The notes under the pieces were generated by a model. The model searched no databases. It was given only the letters and a program-made list of their open reading frames with translations, and was not told the DNA's origin. Of a stretch of DNA of 14,541 bases, positions 6,319-13,797 are shown piece after piece. The stretch is from Merdicola sp048393175. GTDB taxonomy: Bacteria > Bacillota > Clostridia > TANB77 > CAG-508. A program made the translations under genes and the position numbers. The stretch lies in the NCBI GenBank assembly GCA_048393175.1, contig DBFJJM010000092.1:1-14541 (forward strand), read 5' to 3'. Numbering within the stretch: the first letter of the stretch is position 1; each line of letters opens with the position of its first letter.

Positions 6319-7953
6319 TACTGTTGTTCCATTTGCGTCTACCCAGTTTGTGCCGTTCCACCAAATCGGTTTATTTAAAGTTGTATCAAAATACATTAAT
6401 CCTATTGTTTGCCAACTATTATCTAATCTTGATGTAGGTCTACTAGCTGTCGTACCACTCATATTATATTGAATAGTATAACCGCTGTCATTTATTAGAT
6501 TAGTATCTTTATTTGTTCTGTTCATTTTCAAAAGTCCTTGACTATTTGCAAATATATGATAATCACTACCATTTGAACCATATTCACTTTCAAAAATCAA
6601 TCCACTTTTATTAATTGAAACAGGTTTAATTTTTAAGCCATAATCATAATTATGTACACCATTAGCATCATAATAACTACGTTTAATGCCATTTGCAACA
6701 AATTGTAATTGATTTTCTTGGTTTCGTATCACTCCAATATTAGTTGGATTATTAATATCATAAAATCTAATTGATGGATTATTATCTTTTAATTTTATTG
6801 TTCCTGTTCCATTTGCACCTTCTTCATCATAAACACTACAGCCTATCGCTAAATGTCCTTGGTAACCTACTTGAAAAACACTATCAGGATTTGATGTAGA
6901 ATTAGCCCAATTTTCTCCAGTTCTATTTTTTATGTTTATTGCGTTTCTAGTACCGTGCATATCAATAAAAAATGCGGGTGCAGAACTTTGAACGCCATCA
7001 ACAATTCCAATAGCTGAATTATCACTAACTTTTGCATAATCTCCATTTTCGTCATATATTCTATTATCAATATCAATAGCGTTATATCCGCTATTATTAA
7101 ATAATTGAATCCCATATCGAGGATATTTTCCGTTATGAAAATCTCTTGTATAATTGTCTGGTGCTGGTGTATTTATAAAAATACCTTGCCAATTTGTTTT
7201 ACCACTCATATTATTATTTTCAATGTCATTAGTAACATTCTCTACATAAATATATTTATCTTTCATAAGTTCTTTAAAAGTTTTATCCTCTGTAGGTGTT
7301 TCATAAATTTTAAATGTAGAATTATTACTTGAAAATCCTTTTAAAATTATGTTATTTGATTTACTAAAATCAAATAATGGTGTAACATAATTAGGGTATA
7401 AATCCGAAATTGGTCTAGAATTAAATATTGTTTTATTTCCTTGTCCTAACCAATTTACAGGATTTGTAATTTCTATACTTTCACTTATAATATATGTTCC
7501 ATCTGGAAAATAAAGGGGTTTATTCATTGCTATTGCTTGTTTTATTATTTCTGTATCATCTGTTATCCCGTCTCCTTTTGCTCCCAATGTTTTAACATTT
7601 ACATAATTAAAATCATCTATTTTTTGTGTTAATTCTTGAAAGATATTATTTACTAATTCTTGTAATTCTCCGCTCTCTGCCATTTCATTTAATTTATTAT
7701 TTATTTCTTCTTGCACATCTAAATTATCAAAATAATTATTTATATAATTCTGTAATTCAATAAATGCTTGAGATAATGTTTCCATTTCATTTCCAACTGT
7801 ATTTTGACTATTAATTATTTTATTTATTTCTTTACCTATTTTACAAAATAATTGCCATTCGGTTAAAGCGTCAAAATCTGCCTCAATAAATGGAAAATTT
7901 TCTAATACAAACCATTTAAAAGGTGTTAAATTTGTATAATTAAATTTATTCAT
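6316..7953 (-). CDS. Tail appendage / receptor-binding protein with pectate-lyase-like beta helix
   Basis: This 545-residue protein is the last gene of the minus-strand late operon. The N-terminal part (residues 8-110) has the NLTPFKWFVLENFPFIEAD virion-attachment pattern seen in short-tailed phages of Gram-positive hosts, followed by a predicted coiled coil. Residues 118-140 carry VKTLGAKGDGITDDTEII, the typical entry strand of pectate-lyase-3 type beta helices, as in phi29 gp12 preneck appendages. The rest is Asn/Gly-rich beta structure, and the C-terminus (MYFDTTLNKPIWWNGTNW) resembles the end domain of many tail fibres. It probably binds or cleaves the host surface polymer. A ribosome site AGAGAGGAG lies just before ATG 7953. 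I cannot say whether it is an active enzyme. Confidence 0.88.
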   Translation of the reverse strand: MNKFNYTNLTPFKWFVLENFPFIEADFDALTEWQLFCKIGKEINKIINSQNTVGNEMETLSQAFIELQNYINNYFDNLDVQEEINNKLNEMAESGELQELVNNIFQELTQKIDDFNYVNVKTLGAKGDGITDDTEIIKQAIAMNKPLYFPDGTYIISESIEITNPVNWLGQGNKTIFNSRPISDLYPNYVTPLFDFSKSNNIILKGFSSNNSTFKIYETPTEDKTFKELMKDKYIYVENVTNDIENNNMSGKTNWQGIFINTPAPDNYTRDFHNGKYPRYGIQLFNNSGYNAIDIDNRIYDENGDYAKVSDNSAIGIVDGVQSSAPAFFIDMHGTRNAINIKNRTGENWANSTSNPDSVFQVGYQGHLAIGCSVYDEEGANGTGTIKLKDNNPSIRFYDINNPTNIGVIRNQENQLQFVANGIKRSYYDANGVHNYDYGLKIKPVSINKSGLIFESEYGSNGSDYHIFANSQGLLKMNRTNKDTNLINDSGYTIQYNMSGTTASRPTSRLDNSWQTIGLMYFDTTLNKPIWWNGTNWVDANGTTV

Positions 7954-7969
7954 TTTTTCTCTCCTCTCT

Positions 7970-8752
7970 TTATACTAACTGATAAAAAAGACATTCTAAA
8001 TCTTCAAATATCATTGTATATATTGATTTTATATTTTCTTGAAATTCTTTATATATTGCAATTTTGTCGGCTGGTGTTCTTGTTATTGTTTCATTATATA
8101 CATTATTGTCTGTACCTTGATTTGTTACTTGTGATGTTCCTTGACTTGTAGAGTTATCCTCGCCGTTATTAGTATTTGTATCATAATTATAATTTGTAAC
8201 ATAACTACCGTTTCGTAAATCTTCTAACTGATTTTGAGGTAGTTCGCTATTTCTTCTATCTGATACATCGTTAGTAGATGTAGTACTATGGTTAGTTAAT
8301 TGATTACTTGTATTATTTGTACTTTGTGACGTTCTATTATCTGTTCCAGTTCTAACTGTTTTTTCTCCGTCATTAAATATTTCCCAATTTTCCAATGCGT
8401 CAAACATTTTATTATATAAAGGCATAATCTCATTTAATTTTACATCTAATTGAATACGAAAAGCTGTTACAGTTTCAAAACCTATACGCCTTTGCAAAAA
8501 ATGATTTAGTATCATTGTTTCAAATTTTTCCTTTGTTATATTAGAAGTTAAAGGATAATCAAAATTAAATATTGTACTACGTCCAGCTTTTGCTAAATCT
8601 TTTATTTTTACTTCGGGTGATGGGTCGTTCAAGTCTACATCAGGATTTACTATCGATTCTAAAATTGCATAAACAGTTGGTGGCTTTTTACAATTTGCGG
8701 GAATAAATGGAAACGGTAAAAAATAATTATTATCTATATATGGAAAAATCAT
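7970..8752 (-). CDS. Lower collar protein (phi29 gp11-like)
   Basis: This 260-residue protein starts MIFPYIDNNYFLPFPFIPA and follows the connector in the late operon, with its ATG overlapping the connector stop (ATGA at 8749-8752). The phi29 lower collar gp11 is in the same position and of similar size. It would form the tail tube below the connector. Residues about 130-215 are a low-complexity Thr/Ser/Asn/Gln stretch (for example RTSQSTNNTSNQ) that is probably a flexible loop; the flanks are more conserved-looking and include RRIGFETVTAFR. No in-frame CGG is present. Confidence 0.88.
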   Translation of the reverse strand: MIFPYIDNNYFLPFPFIPANCKKPPTVYAILESIVNPDVDLNDPSPEVKIKDLAKAGRSTIFNFDYPLTSNITKEKFETMILNHFLQRRIGFETVTAFRIQLDVKLNEIMPLYNKMFDALENWEIFNDGEKTVRTGTDNRTSQSTNNTSNQLTNHSTTSTNDVSDRRNSELPQNQLEDLRNGSYVTNYNYDTNTNNGEDNSTSQGTSQVTNQGTDNNVYNETITRTPADKIAIYKEFQENIKSIYTMIFEDLECLFYQLV

Positions 8753-9621
8753 ATTTCGTCGCCTCCCTCGTCTTCGTTTTCTTCGTCAAATTGTTCAAGA
8801 TCTTTTGCTGTTGTAGGTATTCCGTCATAATATTGAACTTCAATTTCTGTTCCGAATTTTTCATTTATAAGATTAATTGCTTTTTGTCTAGGTTCGAAAC
8901 GACTATACCTACTCGCAACCGTTCCGCCTTGCATTGCTGTGATTTCATCTTTTATATTTCTTTCTTTTTTCTGATATGATAAATTTGCAATACCAATTAA
9001 ACGTAAAAATTCGTTGTATATTTTATCTTTGTCAAGACCAATTTTATCAGCGACATATGGTGCAGGCTCTAAAACCAATGTTGTGTCGTCAAGGTCAACA
9101 TCTTCATATGTCAAAACAACGTTTTCGTATCCGTCAACATTGTTTACAATATCGCTAATTGATTTTTCTTTTTCTGCTTTTGTCTTCCAAAAACGCGGTG
9201 TTTTTTGTTGTGCAATATTTATGTCAATTGTTCTTGTTGCTTGTGCCATACGTTCTGCATATTGTAGAATATCAAGCCATAAAGGATAGCGTCCGTTATT
9301 ATCATACATTATAATAAATTCGCCTGTCTTTAATGTTCTAGTATAACCATTTCTAGCGATTACTTGTATTGCTGTTGGTCTTCCGTAAACGTCTAAATTT
9401 CCAACGTTTGTGAAAGGTAATGCTAAAAGCCCCATGACTTCATCTTTAAAAAATGCAATTGCACCCTTGCGCAATAGTTGTTTATTCAAATATGCAGTAT
9501 CAATAAAAGACGGCATATTTTTAAATTCAAAAACATTTTCTGCGAGCGTTAATAATTGTCTTTTATACATTTTATACGTTTTGAAATTTGAAAGTTGGCT
9601 ATTAATTAATTTTCGTTGCAT
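8749..9621 (-). CDS. Upper collar / connector (portal) protein (phi29 gp10-like)
   Basis: This 290-residue protein is close in length to the phi29 connector and has the family pattern: an N-terminal helical part (YKRQLLTLAENVFEFKNMP), a central wing with LDVYGRPTAIQVI, and the late segment KIYNEFLRLIGIANLSYQKK followed by an acidic C-terminus. It forms the dodecameric portal at the prohead vertex on which the packaging ATPase assembles. The start at 9621 has AAAGGAG before it. A terminator separates it from the capsid gene, which could lower its dose compared with the capsid protein, as fits its 12-copy role. Confidence 0.92.
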   Translation of the reverse strand: MQRKLINSQLSNFKTYKMYKRQLLTLAENVFEFKNMPSFIDTAYLNKQLLRKGAIAFFKDEVMGLLALPFTNVGNLDVYGRPTAIQVIARNGYTRTLKTGEFIIMYDNNGRYPLWLDILQYAERMAQATRTIDINIAQQKTPRFWKTKAEKEKSISDIVNNVDGYENVVLTYEDVDLDDTTLVLEPAPYVADKIGLDKDKIYNEFLRLIGIANLSYQKKERNIKDEITAMQGGTVASRYSRFEPRQKAINLINEKFGTEIEVQYYDGIPTTAKDLEQFDEENEDEGGDEI

Positions 9622-9645
9622 TGCTTTTCTCCTTTCTTCTATAAT

Positions 9646-9678
9646 AAAAGGTGCAACATTTTATTTGTTGCACCTTTT
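9646..9678 (-). terminator. Hairpin terminator between capsid and connector genes
   Basis: A 12-bp perfect stem (AAAAGGTGCAAC with GTTGCACCTTTT) and a nine-base loop are followed on the minus strand by a T-rich run. It lies inside the late operon, so it is more likely a partial (stoichiometric) terminator than a full stop. The stem is near-symmetrical and could also act on plus-strand transcripts. Confidence 0.8.
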
Positions 9679-9686
9679 TAGTAGGT

Positions 9687-11063
9687 TTACGCAACTGTGA
9701 TTGTTGCTGTTCCTTTCTTTGTACTGTCATAAATTGATTGTGCTGTGACTGTAATTGTTGTTACTCCAGTTAAATCAGATGGAACAAATAATTTTCCGTC
9801 TTGACTTATTGTAACTCCCGCTTGTTCTGATGTTTCATCAACTCCCCAACCAACTGATTTATTTGCAAAACCAGTTGTTACAACTGTTGCACTTAATTGT
9901 AAACTTTGTCCTTTGCTTACTGTTGCTGTTGCAGGACTTACGCTGACACTTGTTACAGATGGCGTATCGCTTGTAAATACTGCACCATTTTCAAATGGAG
10001 ATGTTGAGAATACTCGCCAAGCGTGTAAAAAGTGATTATTTTCTAATGTTGTTGGATTGTAAAACTCTGTTTGTTTTTCTCCGCTTTCTGTATCTAGTGC
10101 GTAATCATAATCCATAAACCACTCACGAGAAATTAAAACTGCTGGAATTGTTGCAAGTTGTGTTAGTTCGTCAGCTGTAAAGTTGACAAATGCACTTCCT
10201 AATAATTCGGTTAGTCTATTTGTATCGTGTGAATTGAATCCGTCAATTAAAACAAGTCTTGATTTCATATCGGCTTCATCTCTGAAATATGAAGTTGCAA
10301 GAACTTCTGTCGAAAAATCTGCCTCAAAATCTGTATTGATTATCATTATTTGGTCGTCAAATGATGTTGCACGTCTAACGCCCGCTGGGTTATAGTTTGG
10401 ACTTCTAAATGTCATTTTATTTGAAACTGATTTCAATGCACTAACTCTTTGACGTGGTGTCAATGTTGCATAATCATCAATTTTAATTGATGTCATTGTT
10501 CCATCTAAAATTCTTCTACATAGCATATATTTATCAACAATATATGTGTCATATTTTAATGACTCATATAACATTGCAATTGCGTTGTCAATAAAATCAA
10601 ATAAACTGTCTTCACTATCAAAAGCCATTGCAAGTTGACTGTCACTTGTTGTTGTTTGATAGAATTTTTGGAAGTTTATTTCGTGAATGTAGTTAAATAC
10701 ATTTGGAACGACTGTTTGTAAAAATCTTTCTTTGTTTGAAAAATTTTCATTATAATCATAAACGTTACATAAATCGTTTATTAATTCTCTTATTTGTTGT
10801 CCAAAACGTAATGTTCCTCTTTTTGTAAAATTCCATGGGTTATCCCATCCATTTCTTTTAATAACAGTTAATCCAATCAAATTTACTGTATTTATAAAAG
10901 CGTTTCTATATCTCTGATTATTTATGATTATTTTTCCTATTGGTTGAATTGATTCGCCTTGAACTGGTAAATCAATATTTTCTTTTAATTCTGGTGTTAC
11001 ATTTATAATGTAACTTAATAATTCTGCACTTGTTTTAGCAGATAATGCTGTTTTACTAGGCAT
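9687..11063 (-). CDS. Major capsid protein with C-terminal Ig-like (BIG2) domain (phi29 gp8-like)
   Basis: This 458-residue protein is near the 448 residues of phi29 gp8. The body carries the family-typical TPRQRVSALKSVSNKMTF and NTDFEADFSTEVLA segments. The last roughly 90 residues (from VTSVSVSPATATVSKGQ) form a bacterial Ig-like group 2 domain, as in phi29 gp8, where it decorates the outside of the head. The ATG at 11063 is preceded by AAAAGGAGG. It follows the scaffold gene and precedes the connector, which is the standard head-gene order. The Ig domain may give the particle weak adhesion to surface polymers. Confidence 0.94.
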   Translation of the reverse strand: MPSKTALSAKTSAELLSYIINVTPELKENIDLPVQGESIQPIGKIIINNQRYRNAFINTVNLIGLTVIKRNGWDNPWNFTKRGTLRFGQQIRELINDLCNVYDYNENFSNKERFLQTVVPNVFNYIHEINFQKFYQTTTSDSQLAMAFDSEDSLFDFIDNAIAMLYESLKYDTYIVDKYMLCRRILDGTMTSIKIDDYATLTPRQRVSALKSVSNKMTFRSPNYNPAGVRRATSFDDQIMIINTDFEADFSTEVLATSYFRDEADMKSRLVLIDGFNSHDTNRLTELLGSAFVNFTADELTQLATIPAVLISREWFMDYDYALDTESGEKQTEFYNPTTLENNHFLHAWRVFSTSPFENGAVFTSDTPSVTSVSVSPATATVSKGQSLQLSATVVTTGFANKSVGWGVDETSEQAGVTISQDGKLFVPSDLTGVTTITVTAQSIYDSTKKGTATITVA

Positions 11064-11082
11064 TTTCTTTTCCTCCTTTTAA

Positions 11083-11364
11083 TTAAATTTCTTTTACGTC
11101 AATAACTTCTTCTTCTTTTAATTCTTCGCCGTCTTCTTTTTCATCTTCTTTGACTTCTTCGCCTTTTAAAAATCTTTCTTTGTATTTAGCTTTTAAGTCA
11201 TTGTATTTGATTTCTAATTCGTCATAAGCTGTCTTTTCGACTTTGTCGCCGTCCTCTGATTCAACGAAACTGTCTTCAATGTCTTCAAGTAAGGCAATTT
11301 GTGTGTCTTCGTCGGCAACGACTTCTGTAATTTTCTTTTTTAAGTCTTCTTTACTTAACTTCAT
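11083..11364 (-). CDS. Probable scaffolding protein (phi29 gp7-like)
   Basis: This is a 93-residue, very acidic protein predicted to be mostly helical. Residues 46-65 (DELEIKYNDLKAKYKERF) form a heptad-like coiled coil, and the C-terminal 25 residues are almost all Glu, Asp, Lys and Val. phi29 gp7 is 98 residues, helical, and encoded just before the capsid gene, exactly the position here. It would guide prohead assembly and leave before packaging. There is no strong sequence motif, so the call depends on size, charge and order. It starts inside the holin gene (overlap of 14 bases), with GAGGAGG before its ATG. Confidence 0.75.
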   Translation of the reverse strand: MKLSKEDLKKKITEVVADEDTQIALLEDIEDSFVESEDGDKVEKTAYDELEIKYNDLKAKYKERFLKGEEVKEDEKEDGEELKEEEVIDVKEI

Positions 11365-11602
11365 TGTATCGTTCCTCCTCTCTTTCTAACTTTTCGCATA
11401 ATTTTGTAAGTGCAATTGTATTGTTGTTTAACGCCTCTTTAATTTCGTCTTTGAACGCGTTCATTTCTTTACTATGTTGTGCATTCAATTCTTTGACATC
11501 TTCTCTGTTGTTTTTTGTTTGTTCTTTTACATATATAGCCATACAAATACACGCGACAATTGGAAAACCAAGAGAACTTATAAGTTGAGCCCAAGTTTCC
11601 AT
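11351..11602 (-). CDS. Holin, BhlA/UviB-like
   Basis: This 83-residue protein has one N-terminal membrane segment at about residues 6-25 (LISSLGFPIVACICMAIYV) followed by a charged helical tail rich in Lys and Glu. This is the usual form of the BhlA/UviB holin-like family common in Firmicutes phages. It would form lesions in the host membrane and release the endolysin encoded at 12740-13498. It is the first gene after the late promoter, with GAGGAGG before ATG 11602, so its timing is probably late. It overlaps the scaffold gene. Confidence 0.85.
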   Translation of the reverse strand: METWAQLISSLGFPIVACICMAIYVKEQTKNNREDVKELNAQHSKEMNAFKDEIKEALNNNTIALTKLCEKLEREEERYNEVK

Positions 11603-11633
11603 TTTTGTTCCTCCTCTTTTGATTTACATATTT

Positions 11634-11663
11634 ATTATACTCATATTTTTAATTTTTTGTCAA
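11634..11663 (-). promoter_or_regulatory. Internal promoter for the virion and lysis operon
   Basis: On the minus strand there is a perfect -35 TTGACA (11658-11663), an 18-base spacer and a perfect -10 TATAAT (11634-11639), giving a start near 11627, about 25 bases before the holin ATG. It lies directly after the terminator of the upstream gene group. It looks like a constitutive sigma-70 promoter rather than one needing an activator. Confidence 0.85.
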
Positions 11664-11666
11664 GAA

Positions 11667-11696
11667 AAAACGACCATTTTTTAAAATAGTCGTTTT
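11667..11696 (-). terminator. Terminator at the end of the tail lysozyme gene
   Basis: The arms AAAACGACCATTTT (11667-11680) and AAAATAGTCGTTTT (11683-11696) pair over 14 positions with one mismatch or wobble and a two-base loop; the minus-strand transcript then runs into a T-rich tract. The hairpin overlaps the last codons of the lysozyme gene and is immediately followed by the late promoter. Confidence 0.82.
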
Positions 11697-12327
11697 TGTC
11701 TTATTTTGTTTGTCATAACCGCCCAAGGAAATTTGTGTTTTTTAGTTCTTCCGCCTGGTGTCGGCGGTGTTGGCGGAATAACGCCCCCTAAAAATTCATA
11801 CCATTCTTGTGCTTGCGTTCCTCTTGATGGTTGGTTCGGGTCAAGTGGTCTTTCATAATTTGCTAAAAAAGCCATACCTAAATTATATGGTGTATCTGTA
11901 CTTTGTGTAAATTCTCTAAAACTATAATTATATGTACTAGTAGCTATCCATTGTATATTATTTTCTACTTCATATAATATACGATAAATATTTGCGTCCA
12001 TTTCTGACGGGTCTGAAAATCCTTGATTTACTATCCAATTCGTATATTTTGTGTATGGCGTCCATTGTACCAGTCCATACCCCGCATATGTAGGGTCGGA
12101 CGGCATTACAATATCACTTTGCCAACGTCCGAGGATTTATCGCACTTTCGCTTTGCATATTCCCGTAACATTCCCGCGACTGCGTTCATTGTCCAACCTT
12201 GATTTCCTAAATAGTGCCATATATATGTCGCGTTTAACTCCATTTGACTTCGTGTTAATGTATTCGATGAATTATAAGTGTTTCCATAATATTGTCCGTA
12301 TGTTCCAGTTCTTAATTCTAATCCCAT
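11681..12327 (-). CDS. Tail-tip lysozyme (phi29 gp13 N-domain-like), split by two +1 shifts at CGG codons
   Basis: With two +1 shifts this gives a 214-residue protein matching the lysozyme domain of phi29 gp13 (morphogenesis protein 1). It reads YLGNQGWTMNAVAGML, then G-NMQSESAINP, then G-RWQSDIV and GYGLVQWTP. The catalytic Glu is E60 in QSES. No frame encodes this alone. The first frame (12327-12166) ends at 12106 if unshifted. The ten codons 12161-12132 are in a second frame that stops at 12114, and 12127-11681 is in the third. Both changes are at in-frame CGG. The C-terminal peptidase domain of phi29 gp13 is absent; a Pro-rich linker and a short basic tail end the protein. AGGAAGTG (12334-12341) precedes ATG 12327. 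It digests peptidoglycan during DNA entry. Confidence 0.88.
12128..12131 (-). other. +1 recoding site 5 in tail lysozyme (CGGA)
   Basis: In the frame encoding QSESAINP, CCT is followed by CGG, and without a shift TGA comes at 12114-12116. Reading CGGA as one residue gives NP-G-RWQSD, matching the NPG-x-WQ pattern of phi29-type tail lysozymes. The preceding codon is CCT. Confidence 0.88.
12162..12165 (-). other. +1 recoding site 4 in tail lysozyme (CGGG)
   Basis: GGA ATG TTA is followed by in-frame CGG. Reading CGGG as one residue gives GML-G-NMQSES, identical in pattern to the GMLGNMQSES of phi29 gp13; unshifted reading gives a short unrelated tail and stops at 12106. The preceding codon is TTA. 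Confidence 0.9.
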
Positions 12328-12374
12328 TTTTTACACTTCCTATTTTATATATTATTTTTCTAATGTTTTAACAT

Positions 12375-12725
12375 TTAATCTAAATTTAATTGATGTTTAA
12401 TATAATTTTGTGTATCTATATCAATTTTTAATCCTAATTTATCAAAATCGGATACAACTTCTATCGGTTTAGTATCTTTCGCGAATCTATATAATAATGT
12501 ATCAATTTTTACAATGCATTTATAAGCAATATTCAAATTCATATATACATATATAGGCTTTATTTTAATAAATTTACAACAATAGTCACTGTTTCCTAAA
12601 TAACCATCGCTACAAATATCACTAAAATCTAAAATTTGAATATTTTTTTCATTAATGGTTTCATATACAACTATATCTTTTTTATTATATTTCCAATCAT
12701 TGATAGGTTTTTCAATTATTTCCAT
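12375..12725 (-). CDS. Hypothetical protein, 116 aa
   Basis: I do not recognise this protein. It is 116 residues, soluble by composition, with no signal peptide or membrane segment. It has three Cys close together in the middle (CSDGYLGNSDYCC, about residues 38-50) and a predicted beta-rich core. It starts at ATG 12725 behind AGAGGTG and lies between the endolysin and the tail lysozyme, 14 bases after the endolysin stop, so it belongs to the same transcript. A role in lysis control or virion assembly is possible from position but not shown by sequence. Confidence 0.7.
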   Translation of the reverse strand: MEIIEKPINDWKYNKKDIVVYETINEKNIQILDFSDICSDGYLGNSDYCCKFIKIKPIYVYMNLNIAYKCIVKIDTLLYRFAKDTKPIEVVSDFDKLGLKIDIDTQNYIKHQLNLD

Positions 12726-12739
12726 CTTAACACCTCTAT

Positions 12740-13498
12740 TTATTTTATATATATTTCATTTTGATATATTCCCGCAACATAACCAGATGGTATTTTTAAC
12801 CATATATCATTTCCATTTTTTATTACATCTAAACACGTTACAATTGTTCCTTTTTGTAGTACAGCATAGTCTTGTTTATATGCGTGTTTTTTTCCGTCCT
12901 CTGTTAGTTCATTATATTTTTTAATTGCGTTATTTGTTCCCGCTCCATATCTTACGTTTAAGTCAACTTGTAATGTATAGTTTTTTCCTATAATATATCT
13001 ATTTGAGTTATCAACAGAGTTTTCCACATCTTCCACATTGTCATATTTTGTTAAATTGTTACTATTGATTATTGACATTATAGTATTTATATATGTCGGA
13101 CTTGTTGCATATCCGCCATTTTTTATTGCTGTTATACATTCAAGCGGACTATTTGAAACACAAGCTTTTCTGTAACGTTCTGACTTTGTTATTAAATCAA
13201 AATAATCGGATATACTTTCTTCTAAACTATTATAAGCTCTAAAGCAAGCTTGAATATCTGTATAATTTGATCCGTCATAACATTCTTGTGTTTTTGCATT
13301 GTATACTTTTCCTTTCCAATCCGAAAATGCTTTTATTCCAAAAATCGCGTTTGCTTTCATCATTATTTGAGACCCGCCCCAACCACTTTCGCAAATTGCC
13401 TGTGCGATTACTACACTAGGAAATAAGGGTTTGCCTCTTCTGTTGTTTTCTTCAACAACTAACTTTGAAACAGTTTCTAAAAACTCATTTTTTGTCAT
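12740..13498 (-). CDS. Endolysin: GH73 glucosaminidase with C-terminal SH3 domain
   Basis: This is a 252-residue peptidoglycan hydrolase. The N-terminal 150 residues follow the GH73 (FlgJ-like) pattern: IAQAICESGWGGSQ with the probable catalytic Glu at residue 37, then KANAIFGIKA, an AYNSLEESISDY segment and a late GGYATSPTYINTI. The C-terminal part (about 175-252), with LQVDLNVRYGAG and WLKIPSGYVAGI, is an SH3b-type wall-binding domain. It cleaves the glycan strand to lyse the host. There is no signal peptide, so release depends on the holin. I chose ATG 13498, eight bases after GGGAGG; ATG 13504 in the same frame is too close. It lies in the operon read from the right-end promoter rather than beside the holin. 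Confidence 0.9.
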   Translation of the reverse strand: MTKNEFLETVSKLVVEENNRRGKPLFPSVVIAQAICESGWGGSQIMMKANAIFGIKAFSDWKGKVYNAKTQECYDGSNYTDIQACFRAYNSLEESISDYFDLITKSERYRKACVSNSPLECITAIKNGGYATSPTYINTIMSIINSNNLTKYDNVEDVENSVDNSNRYIIGKNYTLQVDLNVRYGAGTNNAIKKYNELTEDGKKHAYKQDYAVLQKGTIVTCLDVIKNGNDIWLKIPSGYVAGIYQNEIYIK

Positions 13499-13512
13499 TT
13501 TCATTACCTCCC

Positions 13513-13599
13513 TTATAAACATACTTTTCCTTTGATAACAAAATTGTCAATTTTTAAGTCTTTCGCTTTGCCAATAAATCCCGAAATTAAATATTTCAT
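13513..13599 (-). CDS. Tiny protein of 28 aa
   Basis: ATG 13599 is preceded by a perfect AGGAGG and overlaps the stop of the upstream gene (ATGA), so it is well placed for coupled translation. The product begins MKYLISGFIGKAKDLKIDN and ends in a hydrophobic-basic tail; no domain is known to me. The SD for the endolysin (GGGAGG) overlaps the end of this reading frame. It may be a real small protein or a translated leader that controls endolysin synthesis. Confidence 0.55.
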   Translation of the reverse strand: MKYLISGFIGKAKDLKIDNFVIKGKVCL

Positions 13600-13796
13600 T
13601 GTTTACCTCCTGTAATTATTTTTATATAGTATGTTATATTTTCAATGTTTGCAGAAAATGTCAAATTGTCTTTCCATTCGTAAAATATTGTTTTTGTTCC
13701 TATTTTTATACTATACATTTTTATTTTAACATAATCAACTTCAATTTTCAAATTTTTAAATTTTTCTTGTAGTGCTTCTTCTATATCTTCTACCAT
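13596..13796 (-). CDS. Hypothetical protein, 66 aa
   Basis: This is a small protein that I do not recognise. It starts MVEDIEEALQEKFKNLKIE and has an alternating beta pattern after residue 18, with aromatic and Ile residues. The ATG at 13796 is chosen because AGGAGG lies in the last codons of the upstream gene; an earlier in-frame ATG (13811) lacks a site. It begins one base after the upstream stop and overlaps the next gene by four bases, so it is part of a tightly packed early operon. Confidence 0.7.
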   Translation of the reverse strand: MVEDIEEALQEKFKNLKIEVDYVKIKMYSIKIGTKTIFYEWKDNLTFSANIENITYYIKIITGGKQ

Positions 13797-13797
13797 T

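Noticed and set aside
11681..12106. Independent lysozyme-like gene starting at ATG 12106
   Set aside because: The homology to gp13-type lysozymes continues upstream to the shift site at 12128, and the protein would lack the catalytic Glu. There is no ribosome site.
12362..12375. AATGTTTTAACATT palindrome as a terminator
   Set aside because: The stem is six AT-rich base pairs without a clear U-tract; too weak to call.
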